DNA from: Paraglaciecola sp. 20A4
GTDB taxonomy: Bacteria > Pseudomonadota > Gammaproteobacteria > Enterobacterales > Alteromonadaceae
Assembly (NCBI RefSeq): GCF_011378905.1
Contig: NZ_WTPY01000005.1
Span: 1-64,000, forward strand
DNA: 64,000 bases
Reading direction: 5' to 3'
Position 1 is the stretch's first letter. Every line of letters begins with the position of its first letter. The notes under the pieces were generated by a model. The model searched no databases. It saw nothing but the letters and a program-made list of their open reading frames with translations, and had not been told where the DNA came from. The position numbers and the translations under genes were made by a program. Below are positions 51,240-62,109 of the stretch, piece by piece.

Positions 51240-51704
51240 ATGTCGTCACGGAAAGTGGAAATTATGGTTGGCTTGTTTGTGGTACTGACCATAGCAGCCG
51301 GATTGCTATTAGCTCTCAAAGTAGTTAACCAAGGCATGTCCAGTAACACGGACTCTTATACCTTGTATGCAAAATTTGACAACATTGGCGGCCTTAAAGC
51401 TCGCTCGGCAGTAAAAGTGGGGGGCGTGACAGTTGGACGTGTCGACAGTATTAGCCTAGATCCCGATGGTTATACACCCGTTGTCGCACTAAAAATTTCT
51501 CAGAAATATACTAAATTTCCAGAAACTAGCTCAGTGTCAATTTTGACCTCGGGCTTACTCGGTGAACAGTATGTTGGTTTTCAACCCGGTTTTAGTATCG
51601 ACGGCATCGCCGATCTTGCTGAGGGCGATTACATATCTGATACCAAATCAGCATTGGTTCTAGAAGACCTAATTGGTCAGTTCCTATTCAGTAAGAACGA
51701 TTAA
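51240..51704 (+). CDS. mlaD: phospholipid transporter MCE protein MlaD
   Basis: The 154-residue protein has one N-terminal membrane helix (about residues 8-26) and a single MCE domain (YTLYAKFDNIGGLKARSAVK onward). It forms the hexameric periplasmic ring on MlaE that handles lipids. The C terminus is somewhat shorter than in E. coli (183). It follows mlaE closely. Confidence 0.95.
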   Translation: MSSRKVEIMVGLFVVLTIAAGLLLALKVVNQGMSSNTDSYTLYAKFDNIGGLKARSAVKVGGVTVGRVDSISLDPDGYTPVVALKISQKYTKFPETSSVSILTSGLLGEQYVGFQPGFSIDGIADLAEGDYISDTKSALVLEDLIGQFLFSKND

Positions 51705-51734
51705 AATTTATAAACTTTGGACTTAAAATACCCC

Positions 51735-52385
51735 ATGAAGCAATTAACACGAATATTTAGCGTCGCAGTCATTTTAATTTTCAGCAGTGTTGTCTCGGCC
51801 GAAGAAGTGAACCCTTATAAACTACTGGAAGATGTGGCCACCAAAACGTTCGCTAGAATCAAAGCAGAACATGTTGAAATTCAGAAAGATCCTGAAATAC
51901 TACGCACTATCATCGAACAAGATCTTCTGCCCTACATCGACTATAACTTTGCCGCATTAAAGGTACTAGGTAAACATTTCAGAACGGTTCCTAAAGACAA
52001 AATCCCTGAATTCATCCAAGTTTTTCGTCAGTATTTAATCACAACCTACGCGTTAGCATTAACGTATTACAATGGCCAGGAAGTCATATTCCAGCCGATG
52101 CAAGACACGCCAGAAGACAAAACAGCAACCGTGCGCGCAGTGGTCAAAGAGCCAGGCCGTCCTGATATCAAAATTTCCTTTAAATTACGTAAGAATACCA
52201 AAACCAACGAATGGAAGGCATACGACATGGTCGCTGAAGGTATTAGCTTACTGTCTAGTAAACAGAGCGAATATGAATCAATTTTACGTCAAGACGGCAT
52301 TCAAAAAGTCATCGATATTATGAAAGAAAAAATTGCTCAACCCATTACTTTAGAGCAAGCCAAAAAGGAAGAAATTAGTGAGTGA
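51735..52385 (+). CDS. mlaC: phospholipid-binding periplasmic protein MlaC
   Basis: The 216-residue protein has a signal peptide (about residues 1-22, ending VSA) and the MlaC fold (DLLPYIDYNFAALKVLGKHF). It ferries phospholipid between MlaA at the outer membrane and MlaD. I use the ATG at 51735, which gives a clean signal peptide. A TTG 18 bases upstream is the only other option. Its end overlaps mlaB by 8 bases. Confidence 0.94.
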   Translation: MKQLTRIFSVAVILIFSSVVSAEEVNPYKLLEDVATKTFARIKAEHVEIQKDPEILRTIIEQDLLPYIDYNFAALKVLGKHFRTVPKDKIPEFIQVFRQYLITTYALALTYYNGQEVIFQPMQDTPEDKTATVRAVVKEPGRPDIKISFKLRKNTKTNEWKAYDMVAEGISLLSSKQSEYESILRQDGIQKVIDIMKEKIAQPITLEQAKKEEISE

Positions 52386-52710
52386 GTCGAGTGCTTCACA
52401 TATCACTGTTGAAAATCACCAAGATACTCCTGGGTGCTTTGCACTCAGGGGAAAGCTTAACCGTGAAACCATCCCAAATTTTTGGCCTAACAGTGTGCAA
52501 CAATTAGCCAGTGCTAAGTCGAGCAATCAACCTCTTGTATTAGATTTAACAAATATTGAGCATATTGATACCGCGGGCCTAGCATGGTTAATCAACCTTA
52601 TACGTGACACTAAGGCCCAAGATATTAAATTTCATTTAGTTAATCCCCCAGAAACCCTACTTAATTTAGCTAAAATAAGCGACGTAGAGGCCTTTTTACC
52701 GTTACAATAA
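52378..52710 (+). CDS. mlaB: STAS-domain protein MlaB
   Basis: The 110-residue protein is the cytoplasmic STAS subunit that stabilises MlaFE. The conserved LDLTNIEHIDTAGLAWL segment marks the domain. The start is a GTG with AAGGAAG upstream, inside the mlaC coding end. Expression is therefore coupled to mlaC. Confidence 0.93.
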   Translation: MSESSASHITVENHQDTPGCFALRGKLNRETIPNFWPNSVQQLASAKSSNQPLVLDLTNIEHIDTAGLAWLINLIRDTKAQDIKFHLVNPPETLLNLAKISDVEAFLPLQ

Positions 52711-52738
52711 CTGTTTTATTTTAATCTTGGGGAAACCA

Positions 52739-54327
<1,589 letters not shown>

Positions 54328-54343
54328 CGTCTTGAAACAAGCC

Positions 54344-54387
54344 TGGCATTTTAGTTATTGAAGCACAACTCAATAGCTAAAATGCCA
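54344..54387. terminator. bidirectional hairpin between murA and degS
   Basis: Arms TGGCATTTTAGTTATTGA (54344-54361) and TCAATAGCTAAAATGCCA (54370-54387) pair over 18 bp with one mismatch. It lies between convergent genes. The flanks are not U-rich, but the stem is long enough to stop or stabilise both transcripts. Confidence 0.6.
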
Positions 54388-54402
54388 AGCGGGTAATGAT
54401 AT

Positions 54403-55464
54403 TTATGGTCGACCTAGTTCGGCAACCACTACCGTTAAGGTCAATAATTCCCCGCCTCGGCTCACTTCTACTTGAAGTTCACTACCCGGCTTAGATTCTG
54501 CAATATAATCCAATGTTTGAGTAACACTATCGGTTGGCTGACCATTAATGGTTAACATAACATCATCTGTTTTAATGCCACCTTTATCAGCAGAACTGCC
54601 AGGTGTAACACTGGTAATTAAGATACCTGTGCGACCGTAAACTTCAGCCGCACCAACACCTAACTGTCCGCGCGTAACACGGCCATTAGCGACAATCTCA
54701 TCCATTACTTTTTTAGCAAGACCATAAGGGATAGCGAAAGAGACCCCATCGACTTCTTTCACCCGTCGTTGGCTATCTAATGTTTTAAAATTAGCGTTAT
54801 TGATGCCAATTAAATAACCATTACTGTCGACTAACGCCCCACCGGAATTACCCTCGTTAAGCACGGCGTCCATTTGAATAAAATCAAAATAAGCAGCCAA
54901 GCCGTTACGTCCAACGCGACTAACAACACCTTGAGTGATTGTTTGCCCTAAGTTGTATGGGTTTCCAATGGCTAAGACCAAATCCCCTACACGGGTGTCA
55001 GGGTCATCTAATTGAGGGATGACATGTAGGTTGTCTTCAGCCACTTTCAAAACAGCTAAATCGGTGTAAGGATCATAACCCACAATTTGCGCTTCAGCCC
55101 TTCGTCCATCCTGTAGGCCAACTAAGATACTATTGGCATTAGCAATGACATGCAGGCAGGTAAGAATCAAGCCGTCTTCAGTCATAATCACACCCGAGCC
55201 TAAACTAGTGCGCTCAACAGCCTGACTGCGATTATAAATACTACCGCTTTCAATTGATTGACTGTAAATATTAACCACCGCAGGACCAGACACATTGACC
55301 GCATGATTGAAACTAAGCTTGTCAGATGTTTGCCGTACAGGGCTGAACACAGCTAAGTTTAGTCCGCTGCCGTGACGTAAATCAGGCACCAAAAGGAGTA
55401 CTACTCCAGAGATGATGACACCGACTAATGCGGATTTAATCAAAAATGTTAATGAATCTTTCAA
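54403..55464 (-). CDS. degS: periplasmic stress-sensor protease DegS
   Basis: The 353-residue protein has one N-terminal membrane anchor (about residues 8-27), a trypsin-like domain and one PDZ domain. The catalytic triad is H105, D135 and S207 (GNSGG). DegS cuts RseA when unfolded outer-membrane proteins bind its PDZ, freeing sigma-E. The residues before the histidine read T-C-L-H-V where T-N-x-H-V is usual. It is 102 bases downstream of degQ, with a terminator between. Confidence 0.94.
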   Translation of the reverse strand: MKDSLTFLIKSALVGVIISGVVLLLVPDLRHGSGLNLAVFSPVRQTSDKLSFNHAVNVSGPAVVNIYSQSIESGSIYNRSQAVERTSLGSGVIMTEDGLILTCLHVIANANSILVGLQDGRRAEAQIVGYDPYTDLAVLKVAEDNLHVIPQLDDPDTRVGDLVLAIGNPYNLGQTITQGVVSRVGRNGLAAYFDFIQMDAVLNEGNSGGALVDSNGYLIGINNANFKTLDSQRRVKEVDGVSFAIPYGLAKKVMDEIVANGRVTRGQLGVGAAEVYGRTGILITSVTPGSSADKGGIKTDDVMLTINGQPTDSVTQTLDYIAESKPGSELQVEVSRGGELLTLTVVVAELGRP

Positions 55465-55517
55465 GGGACCTGCTAATAAAAGCTTACTTATCAGAGGTTA
55501 AGAATAACACTGAAGGG

Positions 55518-55556
55518 AAAAAGTTAATAGCAGCCCAGTACCGGGGCTGCTATTAA
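55518..55556 (-). terminator. rho-independent terminator after degQ
   Basis: Arms TTAATAGCAGCCC (55524-55536) and GGGCTGCTATTAA (55544-55556) pair perfectly over 13 bp around a 7-base loop. On the minus strand CTTTTTCCC follows. This is a strong end for the degQ transcript and implies separate expression of degS. Confidence 0.85.
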
Positions 55557-55566
55557 ATTGATATTA

Positions 55567-56937
55567 CTAACGGATTACCAAATAAAGGGTAGATAAACCA
55601 CGTTTCACATTAAGTGCAATAACCCCTTTAGATTCATCAAGTGCGTTGCGTAAATCAACAACATTGTCGATTTTATGCCGGTTAACGCCGATGATAACGT
55701 CACCGTCTTGAAGGCCAATAAGAGCCGAAGGCGAGCGTGCGACTAGGTCTGAAATAACGACGCCATCGACGCCTTGCTTCGTTTTACCGTTGGTTAGCGT
55801 AGCGCCTTCAAGCGCTGGGTGAATCTCTTTTGCTGCAACGGTATTTTGAGTTGCATCCCCTAATACAACCTGTACTTGTTTTTCTTTACTTTTACGAAGC
55901 AACGTTAAGTTAACTTTTGATCCTGCGCCTTTACTGCCTATTTTAGCGCGAAGTTCCAAGAAACTTGTAACGGGTCGTCCTTCAATTTCGACAATAATAT
56001 CGCCTGCTTGAATTCCACCTTTGTCAGCGGCTGAACCTTCAGATACTTCACTAACAAAAGCGCCTCGACTGACATCTAGATTCATTGCTTCTGCTAAACC
56101 TGAATCCACATCTTGTCCCAAGATACCGAGTAACCCACGACGTACTTCGCCAAATTCTATAATTTGGTCAACCAAGCTTTTCATCATATTAGCAGGGATC
56201 GCAAAACCGATGCCTACGTTACCGCCGTTAGGACCAAATATGGCAGTGTTAATACCGACTAACTCACCATTTAAGCTAACCAATGCTCCACCTGAATTAC
56301 CACGGTTAATTGCCGCATCAGTTTGGATAAAGTTCTCATAGCCACCAATGTTAAGACCTGAACGACCCAAAGCACTAACAATGCCAGAGGTGACCGTTTG
56401 GCTTAACCCAAATGGATTACCAATAGCGACCACGAAATCACCCACACGGACTTTATCTGAATCCGCTAATGGGACAGCCACTAAATTTAAATTATCGGTA
56501 TCAATTTTAAGCAGTGCAATATCACTTTGCTCATCGGCACCAAGTTTTTTGGCTTTTATTTCACGCCCATCATTTAATTTAACGGTAATTTCATCAGCAT
56601 TGTCGACCACGTGGTTATTTGTGACGATATAACCTTTTTTAGCGTCAATTATCACGCCCGATCCCAACCCTTTAAATGGCCGTTCTTGGACTTGCTCCCC
56701 ATTTCCACCGAAGAAACGTCGAAACACTTCAGGTACTTGTTGACGCGAAACCTGTGTGCCCTCAACAGAAATAGTCACTATCCCTGGAGTGGTTTTTTCC
56801 AACATTGGCGCAAGGCTAGTAACAGGTTCATTGTCACTAGAAAAGAATGGCAAGGCGGCGTTTGCAGAACCGGCAATCATTAAGCTTGCCGCAAAAACAC
56901 AACTGGTAATGGCAGTGCGGTTGATAACTTTACTCAT
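55567..56937 (-). CDS. degQ: periplasmic serine protease/chaperone DegQ
   Basis: The 456-residue protein has a signal peptide (residues 1-28, ending ANA), a protease domain and two PDZ domains. The triad is H109, D139 and S215 (GNSGG). The short loop after the signal and its location beside degS favour DegQ over DegP. It digests or holds misfolded envelope proteins. It lies downstream of zapG on the same strand. Confidence 0.93.
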   Translation of the reverse strand: MSKVINRTAITSCVFAASLMIAGSANAALPFFSSDNEPVTSLAPMLEKTTPGIVTISVEGTQVSRQQVPEVFRRFFGGNGEQVQERPFKGLGSGVIIDAKKGYIVTNNHVVDNADEITVKLNDGREIKAKKLGADEQSDIALLKIDTDNLNLVAVPLADSDKVRVGDFVVAIGNPFGLSQTVTSGIVSALGRSGLNIGGYENFIQTDAAINRGNSGGALVSLNGELVGINTAIFGPNGGNVGIGFAIPANMMKSLVDQIIEFGEVRRGLLGILGQDVDSGLAEAMNLDVSRGAFVSEVSEGSAADKGGIQAGDIIVEIEGRPVTSFLELRAKIGSKGAGSKVNLTLLRKSKEKQVQVVLGDATQNTVAAKEIHPALEGATLTNGKTKQGVDGVVISDLVARSPSALIGLQDGDVIIGVNRHKIDNVVDLRNALDESKGVIALNVKRGLSTLYLVIR

Positions 56938-57030
56938 TTAACGATAACTCCATTGATAACTTATTAGCTAAAATAAACACAATAAAGACTGTGGGCTACT
57001 TTAAAAAGTTCCCACAGGAATGTTGCCTAG

Positions 57031-57471
57031 CTACTTTGACTGCTTTTCAGCGCCAGGTTTTTCTGAACCACTAAACAAACCAGAGCTCTGATTTGAAAAA
57101 TCTAAAGGTTGCACATCTGCACTGTCTTTATCGCGCTTCACTTCCTGCTCTTTATGTTGTAAGAAAGGTGATGCGTGCTCTCCAAAAAAGCTGACGTTAC
57201 TGCTCTGAGCGTCACTATTTAGAAGCTCTAATGACTTTTCGTACTCATCTAAATTTTGATTTAAAATTTGGCATTGTTGCTCTAGTTGCGCAGCCACTTT
57301 TCTGCTTTGAGATACATGAGTCAACGACTGTTGCACCATAACATCTTTTAAGGTTTGTTCTTTTTGGTTGTCTTTCGACGATTTCGTGCTTTCAAGGTAG
57401 ACATATTTTGCAACAAAGAAACCAATCACAGCGCCAACCAGCACTAAAACCACACCAATTAACCAATCCAT
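57031..57471 (-). CDS. zapG: cell-division protein ZapG (YhcB, DUF1043)
   Basis: The 146-residue protein has an N-terminal membrane helix (residues 4-24, VVLVLVGAVIGFFVAKYVYL), then a coiled-coil-like region and a polar tail. This matches YhcB/ZapG, an inner-membrane factor linked to division and envelope growth. It is divergent from zapE and upstream of degQ, the same neighbourhood as in E. coli. Confidence 0.9.
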   Translation of the reverse strand: MDWLIGVVLVLVGAVIGFFVAKYVYLESTKSSKDNQKEQTLKDVMVQQSLTHVSQSRKVAAQLEQQCQILNQNLDEYEKSLELLNSDAQSSNVSFFGEHASPFLQHKEQEVKRDKDSADVQPLDFSNQSSGLFSGSEKPGAEKQSK

Positions 57472-57713
57472 ACCTACTCCAATAATAAGGTTGTGAAAGT
57501 AACTCCCACCTAAAAAGCGGAAAATTACTCAACGCTACAATAACTAACGGCAATAATTTATAAACTATACAAGCTGACAGCGCAAAAAACGCCGTGTTTT
57601 GATATTATAACCCTGTCATGCATTTATGCGGTCATTAAATTTGTATTCAATACCCCAACGTCGTCAGTATCGCGAATTTTAAGGTCATTCAGTAGAAGGA
57701 AAAAACACGCCTT

Positions 57714-58820
57714 ATGTCAGCTTTAACACCTTGGCAAAAATATCAACTAGACCTACAGCGCGAAGACTTTCACTCAGATCCAGCTCAAGCCAATGCAGTT
57801 AAACAATTGCAACGTTTGTATGATGAACTCGTAGAGCCTTATCGAGAACCCAGTCTTTGGACCAAGATTAAGTTCGTAATCGGCAAAGATGCGCACGCCA
57901 ACGCTATAAAAGGCTTATATTTTTGGGGTGGTGTCGGTCGAGGTAAAACCTATTTAGTCGACACCTTTTATGACTGCCTACCGTTTGAAAGAAAGATGCG
58001 AGTTCATTTCCATCGTTTTATGCACCGAGTACACGAAGAATTGAAGAGCCTCGCAGGCCAGTCTGATCCCTTAAAGACCATTGCGGCAAAATTTTCCAGT
58101 GAAGCAAAAGTTATTTGTTTCGATGAGTTTTTTGTTTCTGATATTACTGACGCCATGATTTTAGGTACTCTGATGGAAGAAATGTTCGCCAGGGGAATTG
58201 TACTGGTAGCCACTTCTAATATTATCCCTGACGAGTTATATCGTAATGGCTTACAACGATCACGCTTTCTGCCAGCGATAGCCTTAATCAATCAAAATAC
58301 TCAGGTCATCAATGTTGACAGCGGAGTGGATTATCGCTTGCGCACGCTGCAACAAGCCGAGATTTATCACTACCCACTGGGACCGACAGCAACTAACAAT
58401 CTTTCTGTTTATTTTAATCAGTTAGCATCTGATGAATGCCATCACGATGGGGCTATCATCATTAAAGGTCGCCCTATTCCTGCCATTCATTATGCTCAAG
58501 GTGTCGCCATGTTTGAATTTCGCGCCCTGTGTGACGGACCCCGCAGTCAAACGGATTACATGGAATTAAGCCGTTGCTACCATTCTATTTTGCTCGCTAA
58601 TGTGGAACAAATGGGCCTCGCTATCGATGATATTGCTAGGCGTTTTATCGCCATGGTAGATGAGTTCTATGAGCGCAATGTTAAGTTGATCATGTCGGCC
58701 GAAGTACCCCTTGAAGATCTTTACACTCAAGGCAGTTTGAATTTTGAATTTCGTCGCTGTCTCAGCCGATTGAAGGAAATGCAGTCACACGATTATTTGG
58801 CGACTGAGCATCTACCCTAA
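57714..58820 (+). CDS. zapE: cell-division ATPase ZapE (AFG1-like)
   Basis: The 368-residue AAA-type ATPase has Walker A GGVGRGKT at 72-79 and Walker B VICFDEFFVSD. ZapE associates with FtsZ at constriction and destabilises Z-ring filaments under stress. In E. coli it is followed by rplM-rpsI, but here a YeeN-type gene follows. The 242-base divergent gap to zapG should hold both promoters. Confidence 0.95.
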   Translation: MSALTPWQKYQLDLQREDFHSDPAQANAVKQLQRLYDELVEPYREPSLWTKIKFVIGKDAHANAIKGLYFWGGVGRGKTYLVDTFYDCLPFERKMRVHFHRFMHRVHEELKSLAGQSDPLKTIAAKFSSEAKVICFDEFFVSDITDAMILGTLMEEMFARGIVLVATSNIIPDELYRNGLQRSRFLPAIALINQNTQVINVDSGVDYRLRTLQQAEIYHYPLGPTATNNLSVYFNQLASDECHHDGAIIIKGRPIPAIHYAQGVAMFEFRALCDGPRSQTDYMELSRCYHSILLANVEQMGLAIDDIARRFIAMVDEFYERNVKLIMSAEVPLEDLYTQGSLNFEFRRCLSRLKEMQSHDYLATEHLP

Positions 58821-58838
58821 ACAATCACCCTAAACGTC

Positions 58839-58868
58839 TTGTAACCTCATCAAAGGGTTTTGTACAAT
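58839..58868 (+). promoter_or_regulatory. candidate promoter of the yeeN-type gene
   Basis: A -35 of TTGTAA (58839-58844) and a -10 of TACAAT (58863-58868) are 18 bases apart. The start would be near 58875, about 58 bases before the ATG. It gives the gene its own transcript apart from zapE. Confidence 0.55.
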
Positions 58869-58932
58869 TCGTGCGTTTATCGGTAAAATCTCAGTCATAT
58901 CATTATATTTGTATCAAAAAAAGAGAACATAA

Positions 58933-59667
58933 ATGGGCAGAAAGTTTGAAGTACGTAAGGTTTCCATGGCAAAAACTGCCGGCGCTAAAACCAAAGTCTA
59001 TTCGAAATACGGTAAAGAAATTTACGTTGTTGCTAAAAATGGTGGCCCAGATCCTCAGGCCAACCTATCGTTACGAAGATTGATTGAAAAAGCTAAGAAA
59101 GACCAAGTCCCCAGTCACGTAATTGACAAAGCCATTGATAAGGCTGCCGGGGGTGCAGGCGAAGACTTCACACCAGCACGCTACGAAGGCTTTGGGCCGG
59201 GTGGTTGCATGGTCATTGTTGACTGCTTAACTGATAACAACAACCGCACCATCACAGATGTGCGCAACTGTTTTACCAAAACAGGGGCTAAAATAGGCGT
59301 AGCAGGCACGGTCGGCCATATGTTTGATCATCAAGCGGTATTTTCTTTTCCTGGTGATGATGAAGATGCAGTATTAGAAGTGTTGATGGAAGCAGACGTC
59401 GATGTAACAGACGTAGAATGTGAAGAGGGTATGATAACCGTATTTGCTCCTCATACTGAATATTACAAGACACGTACAGCCCTTACTGAACAAAATCCGG
59501 ACCAAGAGTTTGAGGTTGAAGAGATAACGTTTGTTCCACAAACTGAAAGTGTTGTTTCTGGGGATGACGTTGCGATGTTTGATAAGTTCATCGACATGTT
59601 AGAAGACTGTGACGACGTTCAAGACGTTTACCACAATGCAGTCGTAGAACGTGATGAAGAGGAATAA
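58933..59667 (+). CDS. yeeN: YebC/PmpR-family protein, YeeN type
   Basis: The 244-residue protein belongs to the YebC/TACO1 family. It starts [15 protein letters not shown] and has the conserved [24 protein letters not shown] and GTVGHMFD segments. It resembles E. coli YeeN more than YebC. YebC proteins were described as regulators, and more recently as factors that ease ribosome stalling at proline-rich stretches; which applies to the YeeN branch is uncertain. It ends in a strong terminator. Confidence 0.9.
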   Translation: MGRKFEVRKVSMAKTAGAKTKVYSKYGKEIYVVAKNGGPDPQANLSLRRLIEKAKKDQVPSHVIDKAIDKAAGGAGEDFTPARYEGFGPGGCMVIVDCLTDNNNRTITDVRNCFTKTGAKIGVAGTVGHMFDHQAVFSFPGDDEDAVLEVLMEADVDVTDVECEEGMITVFAPHTEYYKTRTALTEQNPDQEFEVEEITFVPQTESVVSGDDVAMFDKFIDMLEDCDDVQDVYHNAVVERDEEE

Positions 59668-59704
59668 AAACGAGCACGCTCAAACATCATGTTAAAAGCG
59701 AATA

Positions 59705-59730
59705 AAAACACCGTCAATTGACGGTGTTTT
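59705..59730 (+). terminator. palindromic terminator after yeeN
   Basis: AAAACACCGTC (59705-59715) and GACGGTGTTTT (59720-59730) form an 11-bp perfect stem with an AATT loop. T-rich and A-rich flanks make it usable in both directions, serving the convergent nucleosidase gene as well. Confidence 0.9.
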
Positions 59731-59785
59731 ACTATCTAACGAATTTTTCTAATCGTTTATTGAAATGTAGTATATAGAACGCTCG

Positions 59786-60853
59786 TTATTGCTTTTCTAG
59801 TGCGACAACTTCGTCCAACACGCCTAACAAAAGTTTAGCGCCTGTGCCCGACGCGATACCGTCAAAAACATTTTCTACATTTTTGCCTTGTTGCCCACCA
59901 GCCAAATCACTGATGGAACGAATGACGACCCAGTCAACATCATTCACAAAACACACTTGCGCAACGGCAGCTGATTCCATTTCTGAAACATCGGCATTAA
60001 ACACGCGTTGTATCCATTTTCGGTATTCGGCATTATCTAAAAATACCGAACCTGTTACGCCATTTCCGCCCACTTTTACGTGAATGGCCTTACCTGATGG
60101 CATCGCGATGGGACTCACCTTCTCAAGCGCTTTTTTGGTTAGCATTAACAGTTCAGTTGACGCGCTAAAGTAAGGTTTTTGTCGCGGGCTATCCCATCCC
60201 TCTTTTATAACGGCCATTTCTTCAGGATGAATGAACCCAAAATTTTCATAAGCTGGGGAATCTGGGTCTTGCTTACGGCGTTCTAAAAAAGACGCTAATG
60301 ATTTTTCGTAATAATCAGGCAATACAAACTCGCCGGCTTTCTCTGGGTCTGGATTGACATAAACTGACTCATCGTGGAAATACCATCTTGCTGGTACAGA
60401 AATATCGCCAGGAGAAAACTCACTGCTAACAGCGCCAGCAATACCCATCATAATCACTCTATCAATGGGGAAGTAATCCAGCGCCATTTGCATTGTCATT
60501 GCCGCATTAGGTACGCTTATCCCAGTGGTGAAAATAACGATTGGCTCACCTTTATAGGTACCTAACTGATACTTTACGCCTTGGAAGGTCACTGTTTTGC
60601 TGATCTTGGCATCTGGCAACTTAGCAATAGCGGCATCAATAGCCTTTATTTCAGGCTCATACGCCGCCACAATCGCAGTCCATTTATTTTCTACATCAAA
60701 GGTGCGAGGACCATACTGATTCATGGACTCAGTGCTTTTTGCATGCGCATTTATGCTCACAAATACGCTGGTAAGCATCAACGAGCTAAGCAACGAAACT
60801 GTGGCTACATGGCGCATTACGCGTTGAAAAGAAATATTGGGTTTAACTGTCAT
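59786..60853 (-). CDS. periplasmic MTA/SAH-nucleosidase-like phosphorylase-fold protein
   Basis: The 355-residue protein has the nucleoside phosphorylase fold. GIAGAVSSEFSPGDI and the C-terminal VSEMESAAVAQVC followed by VIRSISDLAG resemble 5'-methylthioadenosine/S-adenosylhomocysteine nucleosidases. I start it at ATG 60853, which gives a signal peptide (ending AHA) and a GGAA ribosome site; a longer frame adds 25 unlikely residues. Normal MTA/SAH nucleosidase is cytoplasmic and about 230 residues, so this exported, longer enzyme may salvage environmental nucleosides. Confidence 0.75.
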   Translation of the reverse strand: MTVKPNISFQRVMRHVATVSLLSSLMLTSVFVSINAHAKSTESMNQYGPRTFDVENKWTAIVAAYEPEIKAIDAAIAKLPDAKISKTVTFQGVKYQLGTYKGEPIVIFTTGISVPNAAMTMQMALDYFPIDRVIMMGIAGAVSSEFSPGDISVPARWYFHDESVYVNPDPEKAGEFVLPDYYEKSLASFLERRKQDPDSPAYENFGFIHPEEMAVIKEGWDSPRQKPYFSASTELLMLTKKALEKVSPIAMPSGKAIHVKVGGNGVTGSVFLDNAEYRKWIQRVFNADVSEMESAAVAQVCFVNDVDWVVIRSISDLAGGQQGKNVENVFDGIASGTGAKLLLGVLDEVVALEKQ

Positions 60854-60954
60854 GTGAATTTCCATACAAAAGTGATGCAGGCGCACCATATTGGAGCAAA
60901 GATATATGCATATAACGTGTTTATGCACGTTAAAACGTTTTGGAGAAAAAAGTA

Positions 60955-61005
60955 TGATAAAAGCATGCCAATTCGTTAGAAAAAACGAAGTATTAGCATG
61001 CTTTT
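60955..61005 (-). terminator. terminator after folE
   Basis: Arms AAAAGCATGC (60959-60968) and GCATGCTTTT (60996-61005) pair perfectly. Inside them AACGAA/TTCGTT forms a second stem. On the minus strand U-rich sequence follows. It ends folE before the nucleosidase gene. Confidence 0.75.
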
Positions 61006-61033
61006 AAAGTATTGACAGGAATCGACTGAGAAT

Positions 61034-61588
61034 TTATTTGCCAATCAGGCGCAAAAATTCATTTCGTGTGGCATCTGATCTACGCATTCCACCGAGCATA
61101 ACTGACGTAACCATTGACGAATTTTGCTTTTGTACGCCACGCATTGTCATGCACATGTGCTTACCTTCCATGATAACGCCTACTCCAGCAGCACCGGTTA
61201 CTTCCTGGACCGCATCAGCAATTTGCTTGGTCAGTCCTTCTTGGATCTGTAAACGTCGCGCATACATGTCTACGATACGAGCAAACTTAGATAGCCCTAG
61301 AACCTTACCCTTGGGTAGATAGGCAATATGACAATGACCAATAAAGGGCAAAATATGGTGTTCACACAATGAATAGTATTCGATGTTTTGAATCACCACC
61401 ATCTCGTCTGTGTCTGCCTCGAATATAGCGCCATTAACTACTTCATCAAGGTTTTTTTCATAGCCGTTGGTCAAAAAACGCATAGCTTTGGCGGCTCGTT
61501 TAGGTGTATCCACTAAACCACCACGCGCGGTGTCTTCACCTAAAATCGAAAGGATTTGCGAGTAATGCTGGGTTAAATCATCTGACAT
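61034..61588 (-). CDS. folE: GTP cyclohydrolase I
   Basis: The 184-residue enzyme converts GTP to dihydroneopterin triphosphate, the first step of folate synthesis. Zinc ligands are C75 and H78 in CEHH and C146 in HMCMTMRG. The [17 protein letters not shown] segment is conserved. It is the zinc-dependent type IA enzyme. It stands alone between two ordinary gaps. Confidence 0.97.
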   Translation of the reverse strand: MSDDLTQHYSQILSILGEDTARGGLVDTPKRAAKAMRFLTNGYEKNLDEVVNGAIFEADTDEMVVIQNIEYYSLCEHHILPFIGHCHIAYLPKGKVLGLSKFARIVDMYARRLQIQEGLTKQIADAVQEVTGAAGVGVIMEGKHMCMTMRGVQKQNSSMVTSVMLGGMRRSDATRNEFLRLIGK

Positions 61589-61814
61589 TAAATCTGACTC
61601 TGTAATTAGAAATAGACTGGCAACGTTGAAGAGCAGTTAACTTAGGGTTAGGACTTTACTTGCGCGCCATACAATCGAAGAATGATAGCATTTTCTTTGC
61701 CTTGGGATAAATGCCTGATGACAGATCTGTGTCATATTCATTGCGACAAACTACATAGAGGGTTATTAAACGGGTTTATCAGAAAATAAGCAGAGTATTT
61801 AGATATAAAAATTA

Positions 61815-61991
61815 TTATTTTAAACGCTTCTCATAAGCAGTACGCATATTTGCAATATATTCATCAAGTGCCAACTTAGCGCTCTCATACGCTTCTGCTC
61901 TATCGGGGGAGTTAGGATGCTTTTTATATTCTTCAAAAGCGATATCAGATTGACGCAAAAGGGTTCGTAATTTTACCTGCACAACATCCAT
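61815..61991 (-). CDS. small conserved-looking protein of 58 residues, function unknown
   Basis: This short frame starts at the ATG at 61989-61991 and stops at TAA 61815-61817. It is the only good frame in the 521-base gap between folE and hemJ. The protein is helical and charged (for example IAFEEYKKHPNSPDRAEAYE, then ALDEYIANMRTAYEKRLK). The codon use looks like its neighbours. The ribosome site (AGAGAAAG) is weak. I do not recognise a family. Confidence 0.65.
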   Translation of the reverse strand: MDVVQVKLRTLLRQSDIAFEEYKKHPNSPDRAEAYESAKLALDEYIANMRTAYEKRLK

Positions 61992-62109
61992 ATTATGACT
62001 TTCTCTGATTAGTTTTACCTTTCCAGATTAGCAAATACCCTGTTGAACGCAAACAACATGTGGCATGTTTTACAAATATTTACACTCTGTCCTTACCTAT
62101 TGACTAATG

